Positions 1-6,875 of a stretch of DNA of 41,357 nucleotides are shown here, piece by piece. The stretch is from assembly GCF_009707125.1 (NCBI RefSeq), contig NZ_WLVL01000042.1, positions 1-41,357 of the forward strand. Direction: 5' to 3'. Below the pieces are notes generated by a model, which did not search any database, had not been told where the DNA came from, and saw nothing but the letters and a program-made list of their open reading frames with translations. The translations under genes were made by a program, and so were the position numbers. Position 1 is the stretch's first letter. Every line of letters begins with the position of its first letter. Origin of the DNA: Arsenicicoccus cauae. GTDB taxonomy: Bacteria; Actinomycetota; Actinomycetes; Actinomycetales; Dermatophilaceae.

Positions 1-76
1 CATCAGCCAGCCGGTCACGCACCAACCGGACCGACCTGTCACGAATCTCATCGGGATACTTCCTCGGAGCGGGCAT
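1..76 (-). CDS. IS3-family transposase OrfA, N-terminal part (runs off window)
   Basis: The first 25 codons are visible. The peptide begins MPAPRKYPDEIRDRSVRLVR, the usual opening of the small DNA-binding OrfA of IS3-family elements, whose HTH_Tnp_1 (helix-turn-helix) domain starts with this basic, Arg-rich helix. The frame is open to the window edge. OrfA normally acts with OrfB, the DDE integrase made by frameshifting; OrfB would lie to the left. The family call is fairly firm, but the group within IS3 cannot be told from 25 residues. Confidence 0.65.
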   Translation of the reverse strand, partial: MPAPRKYPDEIRDRSVRLVRDRLAD

Positions 77-127
77 GTCTGCATCCTCTCGGCAGATCAG
101 ACCCTCCACCACACCCGGGGCGACTCA
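1..127 (-). mobile_element. IS3-family insertion sequence, 5' end only
   Basis: The left edge of the window lies inside an insertion sequence read leftward. On the minus strand the presumed terminal repeat begins at 127 with TGAGTCGCCCCGGG, a form I associate with actinobacterial IS3-family ends. It is followed by about 50 nt of leader and the OrfA start at 76. The rest of the element is outside the window, so the other end and any target duplication cannot be checked. The family call rests on the transposase N-terminus plus this end. Confidence 0.6.
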
Positions 128-170
128 TACAACTCGACTCGATTCACTGCCGGCATCCGCGATGGCGGCT

Positions 171-701
171 TCAGTGGGTGCTGGCCGAAATTGTCGCGAG
201 AAGCCGCTGCATCGTCGCTACGGTCCGCGTCGTGACCGGCACGGACAGCAGTTGCTCGAGGCACCCGGTGACGTTGCCTGCGGTCTGGCGCGGCTTCCAG
301 CAGACGCTGTGGGCGCAGTCGGGCCCCATGGCGCGGATCTCTACGAGGCCATCTGGGCTTCGGAACGGTAAGCGGACAGTCGGGAACTGGCGCACGTCAA
401 AGAACGAGATCATCGAGCGATAGACACCTTCCCCGGGATCTACCGGAGGCACATCCTCTACCGCGCGCCGAATTTGCTCCAGCGCCCGGATGACAACAGT
501 TGGCTGATACCCGGTGGCCCGCAATCTGATGATCGCCGCGGCCGAGGCATTCTCCGGATCCATGGCCTCGAAAACGACCGTGCCGTTGCTTTGGAAGCTG
601 CGGGCGACCGCCGGGCCGCCGAACGCCTCGACGAGTTCATCACCAGTGGGACTGCCTGGGTGGCCGAGGTTGACGTTGCGGAACAAGGCGACGGTGATCA
701 T
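171..701 (-). CDS. DUF1697 family protein
   Basis: This is a 176-residue protein starting MITVALFRNVNLG, matching the DUF1697 opening (a beta strand followed by an R-N-V/I-N motif). The family is cytoplasmic and of unknown biochemical role. The ATG at 701 is chosen because it forms a 4-nt ATGA overlap with the stop of the upstream hydrolase gene, indicating translational coupling. It is the last gene of a three-gene minus-strand operon after two alpha/beta hydrolases. The frame stays open upstream of this start, but those residues look like shadow coding of the hydrolase. A second DUF1697 protein of the same length lies at 17058-17588. The family assignment is confident; the function is unknown. 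Confidence 0.8.
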   Translation of the reverse strand: MITVALFRNVNLGHPGSPTGDELVEAFGGPAVARSFQSNGTVVFEAMDPENASAAAIIRLRATGYQPTVVIRALEQIRRAVEDVPPVDPGEGVYRSMISFFDVRQFPTVRLPFRSPDGLVEIRAMGPDCAHSVCWKPRQTAGNVTGCLEQLLSVPVTTRTVATMQRLLATISASTH

Positions 702-1408
702 GATGTGGCCAGCTCCATGGTGACGCACGCTGTCTCCGCCGGGTGGGTGATCATCGGCCAGTGGCCGGCGTCGAGCGTGCGGTAGCTCCATCCGAGCTTC
801 TCCGCTGACACCTCGGCGACTGGAGGACTGGTCCGGAGGCAGCGAACGTACGCTACGGGCACGCCGGCTGCGCTCAGTGGCTCGTTGATCGCAGGTTGCG
901 TGTAGGTGCCGATCGGCTGCGCGGTCAGATGCTGCTGCATCCACGCGAAGTCGGCGTCACCGATCCCGTTGTCCGGGTAGAGCTGGTCGAGCTGATCCCG
1001 GGAGAACCACGGGATCGCCCCGTCGTTGGCCAGGCTCGTCATGAACCCGGCGACCTCGGCCCCCATCACGTCGAACCACGACCTGCCCGGCTGCGGCAGA
1101 ACGGCATCGATGAAGATGAGTCGGCGGATGCTCTGTGGTCGTCTTTCGAGCACTCCTGCCGCGACGTAGCCGGCGAATGAGTGAGCGACGAGAGTGGCAT
1201 CCGCTTGGTCGCTGAGGGCTTCGTCGATGTCCTCGATCCAGTTATCCAGACTGACGGCGTTCGCGGGCGTCGCGTCATCGCCCGTCGTGCGTAGTTGCGG
1301 CGTTATGGTGTGGAATCCGTGGTCGTGCAGGATCGGTCTGACGCGTTCCCAGGCCCAAGGGCCAAGGCCGCTACCTCCGATGAGGACGATGGGGCTGCTT
1401 GCGGTCAT
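698..1408 (-). CDS. Alpha/beta hydrolase (esterase-like)
   Basis: This is a 236-residue cytoplasmic alpha/beta hydrolase. An oxyanion-loop segment IGGSGLGPWAW lies near residues 9-19. The nucleophile elbow reads A-H-S-F-A-G, with serine in the expected place. The C-terminal catalytic histidine is probably in the GHWPM motif near residue 220. This layout matches the small esterase/hydroxynitrile-lyase-like group; the substrate is unknown. The start at 1408 overlaps the stop of the upstream epoxide hydrolase by ATGA, and its own stop overlaps the DUF1697 start in the same way. Co-transcription with an epoxide hydrolase and a divergent MarR regulator suggests degradation or detoxification of a small organic molecule, which is inference. 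Confidence 0.82.
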   Translation of the reverse strand: MTASSPIVLIGGSGLGPWAWERVRPILHDHGFHTITPQLRTTGDDATPANAVSLDNWIEDIDEALSDQADATLVAHSFAGYVAAGVLERRPQSIRRLIFIDAVLPQPGRSWFDVMGAEVAGFMTSLANDGAIPWFSRDQLDQLYPDNGIGDADFAWMQQHLTAQPIGTYTQPAINEPLSAAGVPVAYVRCLRTSPPVAEVSAEKLGWSYRTLDAGHWPMITHPAETACVTMELATS

Positions 1409-2487
1409 GTGTCTGCTCCTATGCGGTTCATGAAGTCGGTCAGGTCGTCGACGAGCTCGGCGGGCGAATCGAGTGAGGCGACGTGGCCACCGCTGTCGTG
1501 TGAGTACCAGGCCACGAGGTTGTTCGCTCGGGACGACACCGAGCGGGCGGCGAAGTCGCCATGACCGAAAACGCTCACTGCGGTCGGCACGCCCCCGGCC
1601 GCGGCATCCACGTCCGGAGCGTCCATCGAATAGATCCGCATGCTGGTGCCGGCACTCGCTGTCAGCCAGTAGAGAGTCGCGTTGGCCACGATGAAGTCGG
1701 TTCCTAGGCCGAAGTCGTCCCCCAGTGGGGCCTGCCAAAGCTGGTACTTGTCAAGCTGCCAGGCGAGCAGCCCTACGGGAGAGTCCGACAACGCGAATGC
1801 CAGCGAGTCCGGTCGGCGACTCTGCAGCTGAAGGTATCCGCCGCCGTCGACGGCGAACCTCTGCAGCCTGCTCCAAGCAGGCTCGTCGTCCGCGCTCTCG
1901 GCCATGAAGCCTCGTAGCCCTGCGCTCACGTGGACACCGATAACCCGCTCGGGTTCGACTGCGGCGATGGCTCGAGCGACGACGGACCCCCAGTCCTGTC
2001 CATGGACGAGGAACCGGTGGTGGCCCATCGCCCGCATGGCATCAGCCAGTGCGCGCGCTGAGTCGGTGATCGACCAGGAACCTGGTGGCAAAGTCGAGGT
2101 GCCGAACCCGGGAAGGGAAGCAAGCACGATCTCGGAGGCGAGAGTCCGGAGAGGCTCGATCACACGGTGGAAGGCGAGGAAAGAGGTGGGCCAGCCGTGC
2201 AGAAGCAACATTGGCACGCACCCTGATCCGCGGACCCTGACGGCATGGACGCGGGTGCCCGCGATCCTGAAGTCGACGTGCTCACCCAATCCGTCGTGGC
2301 TCTTCTGCTGAAGCCAGTGGTCCCACTCAGTCGCATAGTGCTCCACGATCGACGGCGCAAGACCGCGCGCCCCCTCGCCCAACGATGGCAGCACCGGCCA
2401 CCGCGTCTGACTCAAGCGGCTACGGAGCGACTCGAAACCCGCATCGGCCCCGAGTGCACCCACGAGAAGTTGGTAGCATGCTGTCAC
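1405..2487 (-). CDS. Epoxide hydrolase-family alpha/beta hydrolase
   Basis: This 360-residue protein resembles microsomal-type epoxide hydrolases. An N-terminal EHN-like segment (F-ESLRSRLSQTRWP, about residues 20-35) precedes an alpha/beta hydrolase core. Visible motifs are the oxyanion HGWP, the nucleophile elbow H-G-Q-D-W-G (aspartate nucleophile, typical of epoxide hydrolases), and a late histidine in DSGGHVAS. Such enzymes open epoxides to diols through an ester intermediate. The GTG at 2487 is preferred because the conserved domain begins just after it; upstream in-frame codons run into the operator and the MarR leader. The gene is divergent from a MarR regulator and leads a coupled operon. 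The substrate is unknown. Confidence 0.8.
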   Translation of the reverse strand: MTACYQLLVGALGADAGFESLRSRLSQTRWPVLPSLGEGARGLAPSIVEHYATEWDHWLQQKSHDGLGEHVDFRIAGTRVHAVRVRGSGCVPMLLLHGWPTSFLAFHRVIEPLRTLASEIVLASLPGFGTSTLPPGSWSITDSARALADAMRAMGHHRFLVHGQDWGSVVARAIAAVEPERVIGVHVSAGLRGFMAESADDEPAWSRLQRFAVDGGGYLQLQSRRPDSLAFALSDSPVGLLAWQLDKYQLWQAPLGDDFGLGTDFIVANATLYWLTASAGTSMRIYSMDAPDVDAAAGGVPTAVSVFGHGDFAARSVSSRANNLVAWYSHDSGGHVASLDSPAELVDDLTDFMNRIGADT

Positions 2488-2522
2488 ATTGCCAACCCTA
2501 GGCACATGACAGTCTGCTGTCA
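2482..2522. promoter_or_regulatory. Divergent promoter region with MarR-type operator
   Basis: Between the divergent epoxide hydrolase and MarR genes lies a dyad, TGACAG-TCTG-CTGTCA (2507-2522), six perfectly paired bases around a 4-bp spacer. It sits just ahead of the MarR ribosome-binding site (AAAGGAG, 2522-2528). A further inverted pair, TGTCA at 2482-2486 and TGACA at 2507-2511, flanks a 20-bp stretch holding both leaders. MarR dimers classically bind such short dyads between divergent genes, so an operator controlling both directions is likely. No clear -10 or -35 could be assigned. Confidence 0.55.
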
Positions 2523-2534
2523 AAGGAGAGTTGC

Positions 2535-2969
2535 GTGAACCCCGACGCCGACGCGGCACTGCATGCCATCTTCGAGGTCAACCGGCTCCTGCGCGACGCC
2601 GGGGAGCGAGTGTCCGCGGCGGCAAGTCAAACACATTCCCGGCGCATGGTCCTCCAAGCCGGCGATCGCGCCACCGTCCCGGACATCGCCCGCCGGCTCG
2701 GGCTCCAGCGGCAGAGCGTTCAGCGCGTCGCCGACGAACTCGTAGCAGACGGTCTTGCGCGCTACGAGGACAACCCACGCCACCAGCGGTCCCGACTCCT
2801 CGTCACGACGGCAGCCGGAAAGAGCGCACTCGCGGCGATCCAGAGCGCTCACCGCGCGTGGGTCGCGGAAGTGGTAGCCACAGTCGGCGAGCTCGACTGG
2901 GAACGCCTCAACGGTGACCTTGGCCGCATCGCGCAGGCCGTTGGGCACCACGCACGGCAGCCTGGCTAA
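2535..2969 (+). CDS. MarR family transcriptional regulator
   Basis: This 144-residue winged-helix regulator starts at GTG 2535, seven bases after AAAGGAG. The core reads TVPDIARRLGLQRQSVQRVADELVADGLARYEDNP, the DNA-recognition helix and wing of MarR proteins. It is followed by the usual basic beta-hairpin (H-Q-R-S-R-L-L-V-T) and a C-terminal dimerisation helix. The protein probably represses the divergent hydrolase operon and itself through the palindrome in the shared promoter, with an aromatic or lipophilic effector relieving repression; this is family knowledge plus context. The ligand cannot be told. Confidence 0.85.
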   Translation: MNPDADAALHAIFEVNRLLRDAGERVSAAASQTHSRRMVLQAGDRATVPDIARRLGLQRQSVQRVADELVADGLARYEDNPRHQRSRLLVTTAAGKSALAAIQSAHRAWVAEVVATVGELDWERLNGDLGRIAQAVGHHARQPG

Positions 2970-2970
2970 G

Positions 2971-3360
2971 TCACGGCATGCACGGCCAAGCATATGTGCT
3001 GGCGTCTGGTGGTGTCGACTCTCGCCAACATGCTGACCCGATGGATCCTCGTCGGTGCTCGAACTCGCCTACAACTGGTGTCGAACGGAACCTCCCAAGC
3101 CAGACCACGTCAGCCGGCCCGCAGTCGAGCTCCCCGAGCACGGCTGCAAGGTCGTCGGCGTGGGATTCGATGCTGATGTCGGCCGCGAGCTCTGACCGAC
3201 CGGCGCCGGCGCTGTCGACACGGATGACCGTGTGGTTGTCCTGCAGCGCGTCGGCCTGCACCTGGTAGAAGTTCGAGGTGCCACCCAGACCATGGACCAT
3301 GAGAACGGCCGGTCCGCTGCCGCTGATCTCGACAGCCAGTTCGTGTCCGTTGATGTTCAT
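2971..3360 (-). pseudogene. Truncated alpha/beta hydrolase (enol-lactonase-like)
   Basis: The first 85 or so residues are a good alpha/beta hydrolase N-terminus: a small beta-hairpin with NGHELAVEISGSGPA, the oxyanion motif MVHGLGG, and then V-D-S-A-G-A-G-R-S as in 3-oxoadipate enol-lactonase-like proteins. Homology stops at about ADVVWLG (near 3100), just before the place where the serine nucleophile elbow should be. The remaining 40 residues are Arg/Pro/Ser-rich and look like out-of-frame sequence. The protein is therefore half the normal length (about 260 residues) and lacks serine and histidine, so it is a decayed gene. It lies 39 bp upstream of, and in line with, the FAH-family gene. Confidence 0.65.
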
Positions 3361-3399
3361 TGTGTTCCAGCTCCTTCGGGTTGGGGCATGTCTGAGGGC

Positions 3400-4290
3400 T
3401 CAGGCCACGCTGTTGCGCTGGGAGCCAAGCCCGGTGATGGAGGCCTCGACGACGTCGCCGCTGGTCATGAACTTTGGTGGCTCGAAACCGATCCCGACCC
3501 CGGCCGGCGTGCCGGTCGCGATGATGTCTCCCGGTTGGAGGGTGATGCCCGCCGAGATCGTCTCGATGAGGGTGGGGATGTCGAAGATGAGGTCAGCCAC
3601 GGTGGCGGACTGCCGCATCTCACCATTGACGAAGCTCTCCACGCGGAGGGTGGTCGGGTCCGGGATCTCGTCTGCGGTCACCGCCAGTGGCCCCATGGGG
3701 CAGTGGGTGTCAAGGGACTTCCCGATCAACCACTGCTTGTGCTTGCGCTGCAGGTCGCGGGCGGTGAAGTCGTCGATGATCGTGTAACCCCACACGTGCT
3801 CCGCTGCTTGCTCTCGCGAGATGCCGCGTCCGCCCACGCCGATGATGACGCCCAGCTCAGCCTCGTAGTCCAGCTCTGAGGTGACCCCGGGGTGGGGGTC
3901 GATGTCGTCGTAGGGTCCGGTGACCGAGCTGGGAGCCTTGGAGAACACCACCGGAAATTCGGGGATGGCCTCGGAACGGTCGGGGGAGTCGTAGCCAGAT
4001 CGTCCGAACTCGACCACGTGCTCCCGGTAGTTCTTGCCGACGCAGAAGATGTTTCGCCGGGGCACCGGGATGGGTGCGAGCACCCGGACCGACGAGACGG
4101 CTGTCGAGGGCAGGTCTGCCGGTTGGGCGAGCTGCGGGGCCAGCGTCGACCAGTGCTCGATGAGGTCGACGAGATCGGCTCCCCCCGGCAGCGTGTCGGT
4201 GAGGTCATGGACGACGGCGGTGTCACCCTCCCCCGTGACCAGACCGACTCGACGGACCGAGTCCCCGTGGGTGAAGGTCATGAACTTCAT
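3400..4290 (-). CDS. Fumarylacetoacetate hydrolase family protein
   Basis: This is a 296-residue FAH-superfamily enzyme. After an N-terminal domain of about 70 residues comes the FAH core: NIFCVGKNYREH, the metal-binding S-E-L-D-Y-E-A-E-L (acidic pair), D-D-F-T-A-R-D, K-S-L-D-T-H-C-P-M-G-P, and a C-terminal G-D-I-I-A-T-G-T-P-A-G-V-G. These residues bind a divalent metal and the diketo acid. The family cleaves or isomerises acylpyruvates in aromatic-ring degradation; the exact substrate is unknown. The ATG at 4290 is preferred over an in-frame upstream start at 4329 because MKFMTF is the usual opening and the region beyond contains operator-like repeats. The divergent GntR gene probably controls it. 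Confidence 0.85.
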   Translation of the reverse strand: MKFMTFTHGDSVRRVGLVTGEGDTAVVHDLTDTLPGGADLVDLIEHWSTLAPQLAQPADLPSTAVSSVRVLAPIPVPRRNIFCVGKNYREHVVEFGRSGYDSPDRSEAIPEFPVVFSKAPSSVTGPYDDIDPHPGVTSELDYEAELGVIIGVGGRGISREQAAEHVWGYTIIDDFTARDLQRKHKQWLIGKSLDTHCPMGPLAVTADEIPDPTTLRVESFVNGEMRQSATVADLIFDIPTLIETISAGITLQPGDIIATGTPAGVGIGFEPPKFMTSGDVVEASITGLGSQRNSVA

Positions 4291-4304
4291 GCTGCTCCAA
4301 TCGA

Positions 4305-4421
4305 GACCATTACGACCAATATAGACCATCTCCAGAGTAGGCGGCTCGTCCTCTGCCGTCTACCCCTGGATCCACGCGGGTATCGTCACGACCGCGCTGG
4401 CCTATTGGTCTGAATTGGTTC
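4305..4421. promoter_or_regulatory. GGTC-type repeats between the FAH-family and gntR genes
   Basis: The divergent intergenic region contains repeated (A/T)TGGTC-like half-sites. On the minus strand ATGGTC, TTGGTC and ATGGTC lie close together (4305-4329), just before the FAH-family start. On the plus strand TTGGTCTGAATTGGTT lies at 4405-4420, about 20 bp before the gntR start. FCD-subgroup GntR proteins commonly bind short repeats or dyads of this type, so these are probable autoregulatory and target operators. This is pattern reading only. Confidence 0.45.
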
Positions 4422-4439
4422 ATCGGGTTAGACTTGGGC

Positions 4440-5096
4440 ATGCTCAGCCCGGATCGCGCGTTGCGTGCCCTCGTCGAGGACGGGATCTCCCGTGGTGAGC
4501 TGGCGCCTGGTTCCAAGCTGCCGACGGAGCGTGAGCTCGTTGCGACGCTGCAGCTGCCGCGAAGTGCTGTCCGCCGTGCGCTGTCCCGCCTCGAGCAGGA
4601 GGGGATGGTGGTGCGCGAGGTGGGCCGGGGGACCTTCTTGCGGGAGGGCTACGTGGCGGAGGGGGTGGCCAGGGACGCCAGTCCGGCGGACATCATGCAG
4701 GCGCGCATGGTCCTCGAGCCCTCCGTCGCAGTCCTCGCGGCGCATGCGGCGACCCAGGCGGACCTGGCCCGCATCGCCAGCTTCGCCGATCAAGGAGGCA
4801 GGTCGGCGGACTTCGACAGCTTCGAGACGTGGGACAGCAAGTTTCATCGGGCGATCGGCGAGGCGACGCACAACGGTCTGGTCCTGGCCATGTTCGACGT
4901 CATCAACGCTGGTCGCGCGCTCCCCGTGTGGGGAAGCCTCAAACGGCGCACCTCCACACCGGAGCGACGACGCTGCTATCACCAGCAGCACGTCAGCATC
5001 CTCGAGGCCCTCAACGACCGTGACCCTGCTGGGGCCGAGCGCGCGATGCGCGCTCACCTGAAGTCCGTCACGGACAACCTGATCGGCAACGCCTGA
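4440..5096 (+). CDS. GntR family regulator, FCD (FadR) subgroup
   Basis: This is a 218-residue regulator. Residues 1-70 form the winged HTH (LVEDGISRGELAPGSKLPTERELVATL, then SAVRRALSRLEQEGMV). Residues 85-215 are an all-helical FCD ligand domain with the characteristic D-x-x-F-H (here W-D-S-K-F-H-R-A-I-G) and later His residues that usually bind a metal and a carboxylate ligand. The ATG at 4440 is chosen; a TTG six bases upstream is possible and no strong Shine-Dalgarno site is visible. It is divergent from the FAH-family gene and probably represses it until an organic acid from the pathway binds. The family call is firm; the ligand is unknown. Confidence 0.85.
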   Translation: MLSPDRALRALVEDGISRGELAPGSKLPTERELVATLQLPRSAVRRALSRLEQEGMVVREVGRGTFLREGYVAEGVARDASPADIMQARMVLEPSVAVLAAHAATQADLARIASFADQGGRSADFDSFETWDSKFHRAIGEATHNGLVLAMFDVINAGRALPVWGSLKRRTSTPERRRCYHQQHVSILEALNDRDPAGAERAMRAHLKSVTDNLIGNA

Positions 5097-5182
5097 CCGC
5101 GGTCGCGCGGTGATGCGTTCAGGGCCCCGTCGGGACTTCCACCGGCACACTGGAAGCATCCACCCCGACTCGAGGAGCCTGC

Positions 5183-5649
5183 GTGAGTCAACGCGTCGAT
5201 TTCACGAACGTGTCCGCCCAGGGCCTGGAGTCCTCCGCGGTCAGCGATGCGCTCGCCGGGCTGAGGGCGAACGAGGCGCGTTACTTCCACACGAAGTACG
5301 GGCACGAGTTCACGGTCAGCGAGGCCGACGACGCCCCCGACACCGTCGCGTGGGTGGCAGGCATCCTCGAGGATGAGCGCGGCATCGTCATCGCCTCGCG
5401 CCCGCTGCAGGTGGCCGTCTGCGACGTCGACGGATCCACTGGGCGCATGTCTTCTACGAGTCCGTGCTCTGGACCGTCGAGCCGGGCGGGAAGCGCGCGG
5501 TGGGCTTCAAGCTGTCGATTCCTGACGAGTGTCAGGGTTGGATGCGCCCAAAGACCGTCCTCTCCCTGGCCATCGCGACTACGGTCAGCGAGGGTGGGAC
5601 ACGCCTGCACGGACGGGGGAGCACATGGATCACGAGATCGACCTGGTGA
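5183..5649 (+). pseudogene. Unknown protein gene with a -1 frameshift
   Basis: A good ribosome-binding site (GAGGAG, 5172-5177) precedes GTG 5183. The first about 85 residues read as a normal soluble protein (RVDFTNVSAQGLESSAVSD onward, then PDTVAWVAGILEDERGIV). Near 5437 the coding signal moves to another frame, giving HVFYESVLWTVEPGGKRAVG and ending at 5649. Adding one base after GGATC would join the halves as ...DGSHWAHVFYES..., about 155 residues. The last 25 bp overlap the next gene. No slippery heptamer is evident, so a disabling deletion or a sequencing error is more likely than programmed frameshifting. I do not recognise the family. It begins the cluster with the helical protein and the nuclease-fold protein. 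Confidence 0.55.
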
Positions 5650-6875
5650 GCGACGGCGATGGCGTGGCAGTCATCGGAGATGAGGCTGCCGTCGAGCGCT
5701 TCTTGGCCGCGGAAGGTCTGGAGTCCAGGGACCTCGGGCTGCCGCGGCTCACGAGCGCCCTCGCAACCGGGGGAGCTGCCAGTCAGATGACCTCCGTCAT
5801 CGCCGCCAATTCCGGGCGTTGGGTGAAGCTGACGCCAGACTCCGCCAAGGCGCTGCACACCTTCGAGGCCATGCGGGGCTCTAGCGCTGGCGTTAGTCGA
5901 GCCGTTCTCACACAAGAGGGCAAGATCAAGCAGATCTTGGAGTTCACGACGGGCCCCGGAGCACTGCTGGCCAACCCGGCTGTGCTGGCGGGAGCCGCCG
6001 GCATCATGGCCCAGCTGGCGATGCAGCAGACCATGGACGAGATCACTGACTACCTCGCGACGATCGACGAAAAGGTCGATGACATCCTGCGCGGGCAGAC
6101 GGACGCGGTTGTGGCGCGCATGATCGGCGCCGGCCTCGTGATCCAGGAAGCCATGACGATCCGGGAGCACGGTGGTCGCGTCAACGAGGTCACGTGGTCC
6201 AAGGTGCAGGCCGTGCCGGGCACGATCGCCGAGACCCAGGCTTACGCCTTGCGCCAGCTGGATGGGATCGCTGAAAGGCTGGAGCGCAAGAAGGCCGTTG
6301 GCGACCTGGCCAAGACGGCGCGCGACGCCGAGTCGGCCGTGCGCGAGTGGCTCGCCGTGCTGGCCCGGTGCTTCCAGCTGCAAGACGCGATCTCCGTCCT
6401 CGAGCTGGATCGAGTGCTCGCAGCAGCCCCGGACGACCTGGAGGCACACCGACTCGGCATTCACGCAGCACGTGAAGACCGGCGCACGCTCATCGCCCAG
6501 AGCACCGAGCGACTGATCGCACGCATGGACATGGCCGCAAACCTGGCCAACAGCAAGGTCCTCTTGCACCCGGCGGCCTCAGGTGCCGTGGTTCGGTCGA
6601 GCAATGCGGTCGCCGCCACGGTCAACGACTTTCACGAGCTGCTCGGCGTCCAGGGGGACAGGCAATCCCTTGAGGCCAGGCGATGGAGCGACGCTGCATC
6701 GCAGGTACGTGACCGGGCACTCGAGTCAGGTGCGGAAGGCGTCGATGCCGCCCGGCGCCGCGGTGACGAGGCGTTCACTCGAGCGCGGCTGATCGGCGGC
6801 CGGGTCTCGCGCGCGGTTGTCGAGCGCGCACCCCGCCGGCGCGACGCCGACAAGGATGCCGATGACAAGTCCTGA
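5625..6875 (+). CDS. Helix-rich protein with a central hydrophobic patch, unknown family
   Basis: This 416-residue protein is not recognised. GGGGGA (5615-5620) precedes ATG 5625. Residues 1-60 are a small mixed domain. Residues about 110-135 (around GALLANPAVLAGAAGIMAQL) form one uninterrupted hydrophobic, Gly/Ala-rich stretch. It is followed by amphipathic acidic helices (EITDYLATIDEKVDDILRG) and about 200 residues of heptad-like helices. The tail is very basic, then mixed-charge (RRRDADKDADDKS). There is no signal peptide. A long helical body with a single hydrophobic patch recalls alpha-helical pore-forming or membrane-tethering proteins, but this is shape analogy only. It overlaps the downstream nuclease-fold gene by 14 bp, so the two are probably co-translated. 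Confidence 0.75.
   Translation: MDHEIDLVSDGDGVAVIGDEAAVERFLAAEGLESRDLGLPRLTSALATGGAASQMTSVIAANSGRWVKLTPDSAKALHTFEAMRGSSAGVSRAVLTQEGKIKQILEFTTGPGALLANPAVLAGAAGIMAQLAMQQTMDEITDYLATIDEKVDDILRGQTDAVVARMIGAGLVIQEAMTIREHGGRVNEVTWSKVQAVPGTIAETQAYALRQLDGIAERLERKKAVGDLAKTARDAESAVREWLAVLARCFQLQDAISVLELDRVLAAAPDDLEAHRLGIHAAREDRRTLIAQSTERLIARMDMAANLANSKVLLHPAASGAVVRSSNAVAATVNDFHELLGVQGDRQSLEARRWSDAASQVRDRALESGAEGVDAARRRGDEAFTRARLIGGRVSRAVVERAPRRRDADKDADDKS

Noticed and set aside
5430-5445. Programmed -1 frameshift in the first gene of the nuclease-fold cluster
   Set aside because: No slippery heptamer or following stem was found; a simple base loss is the plainer reading.
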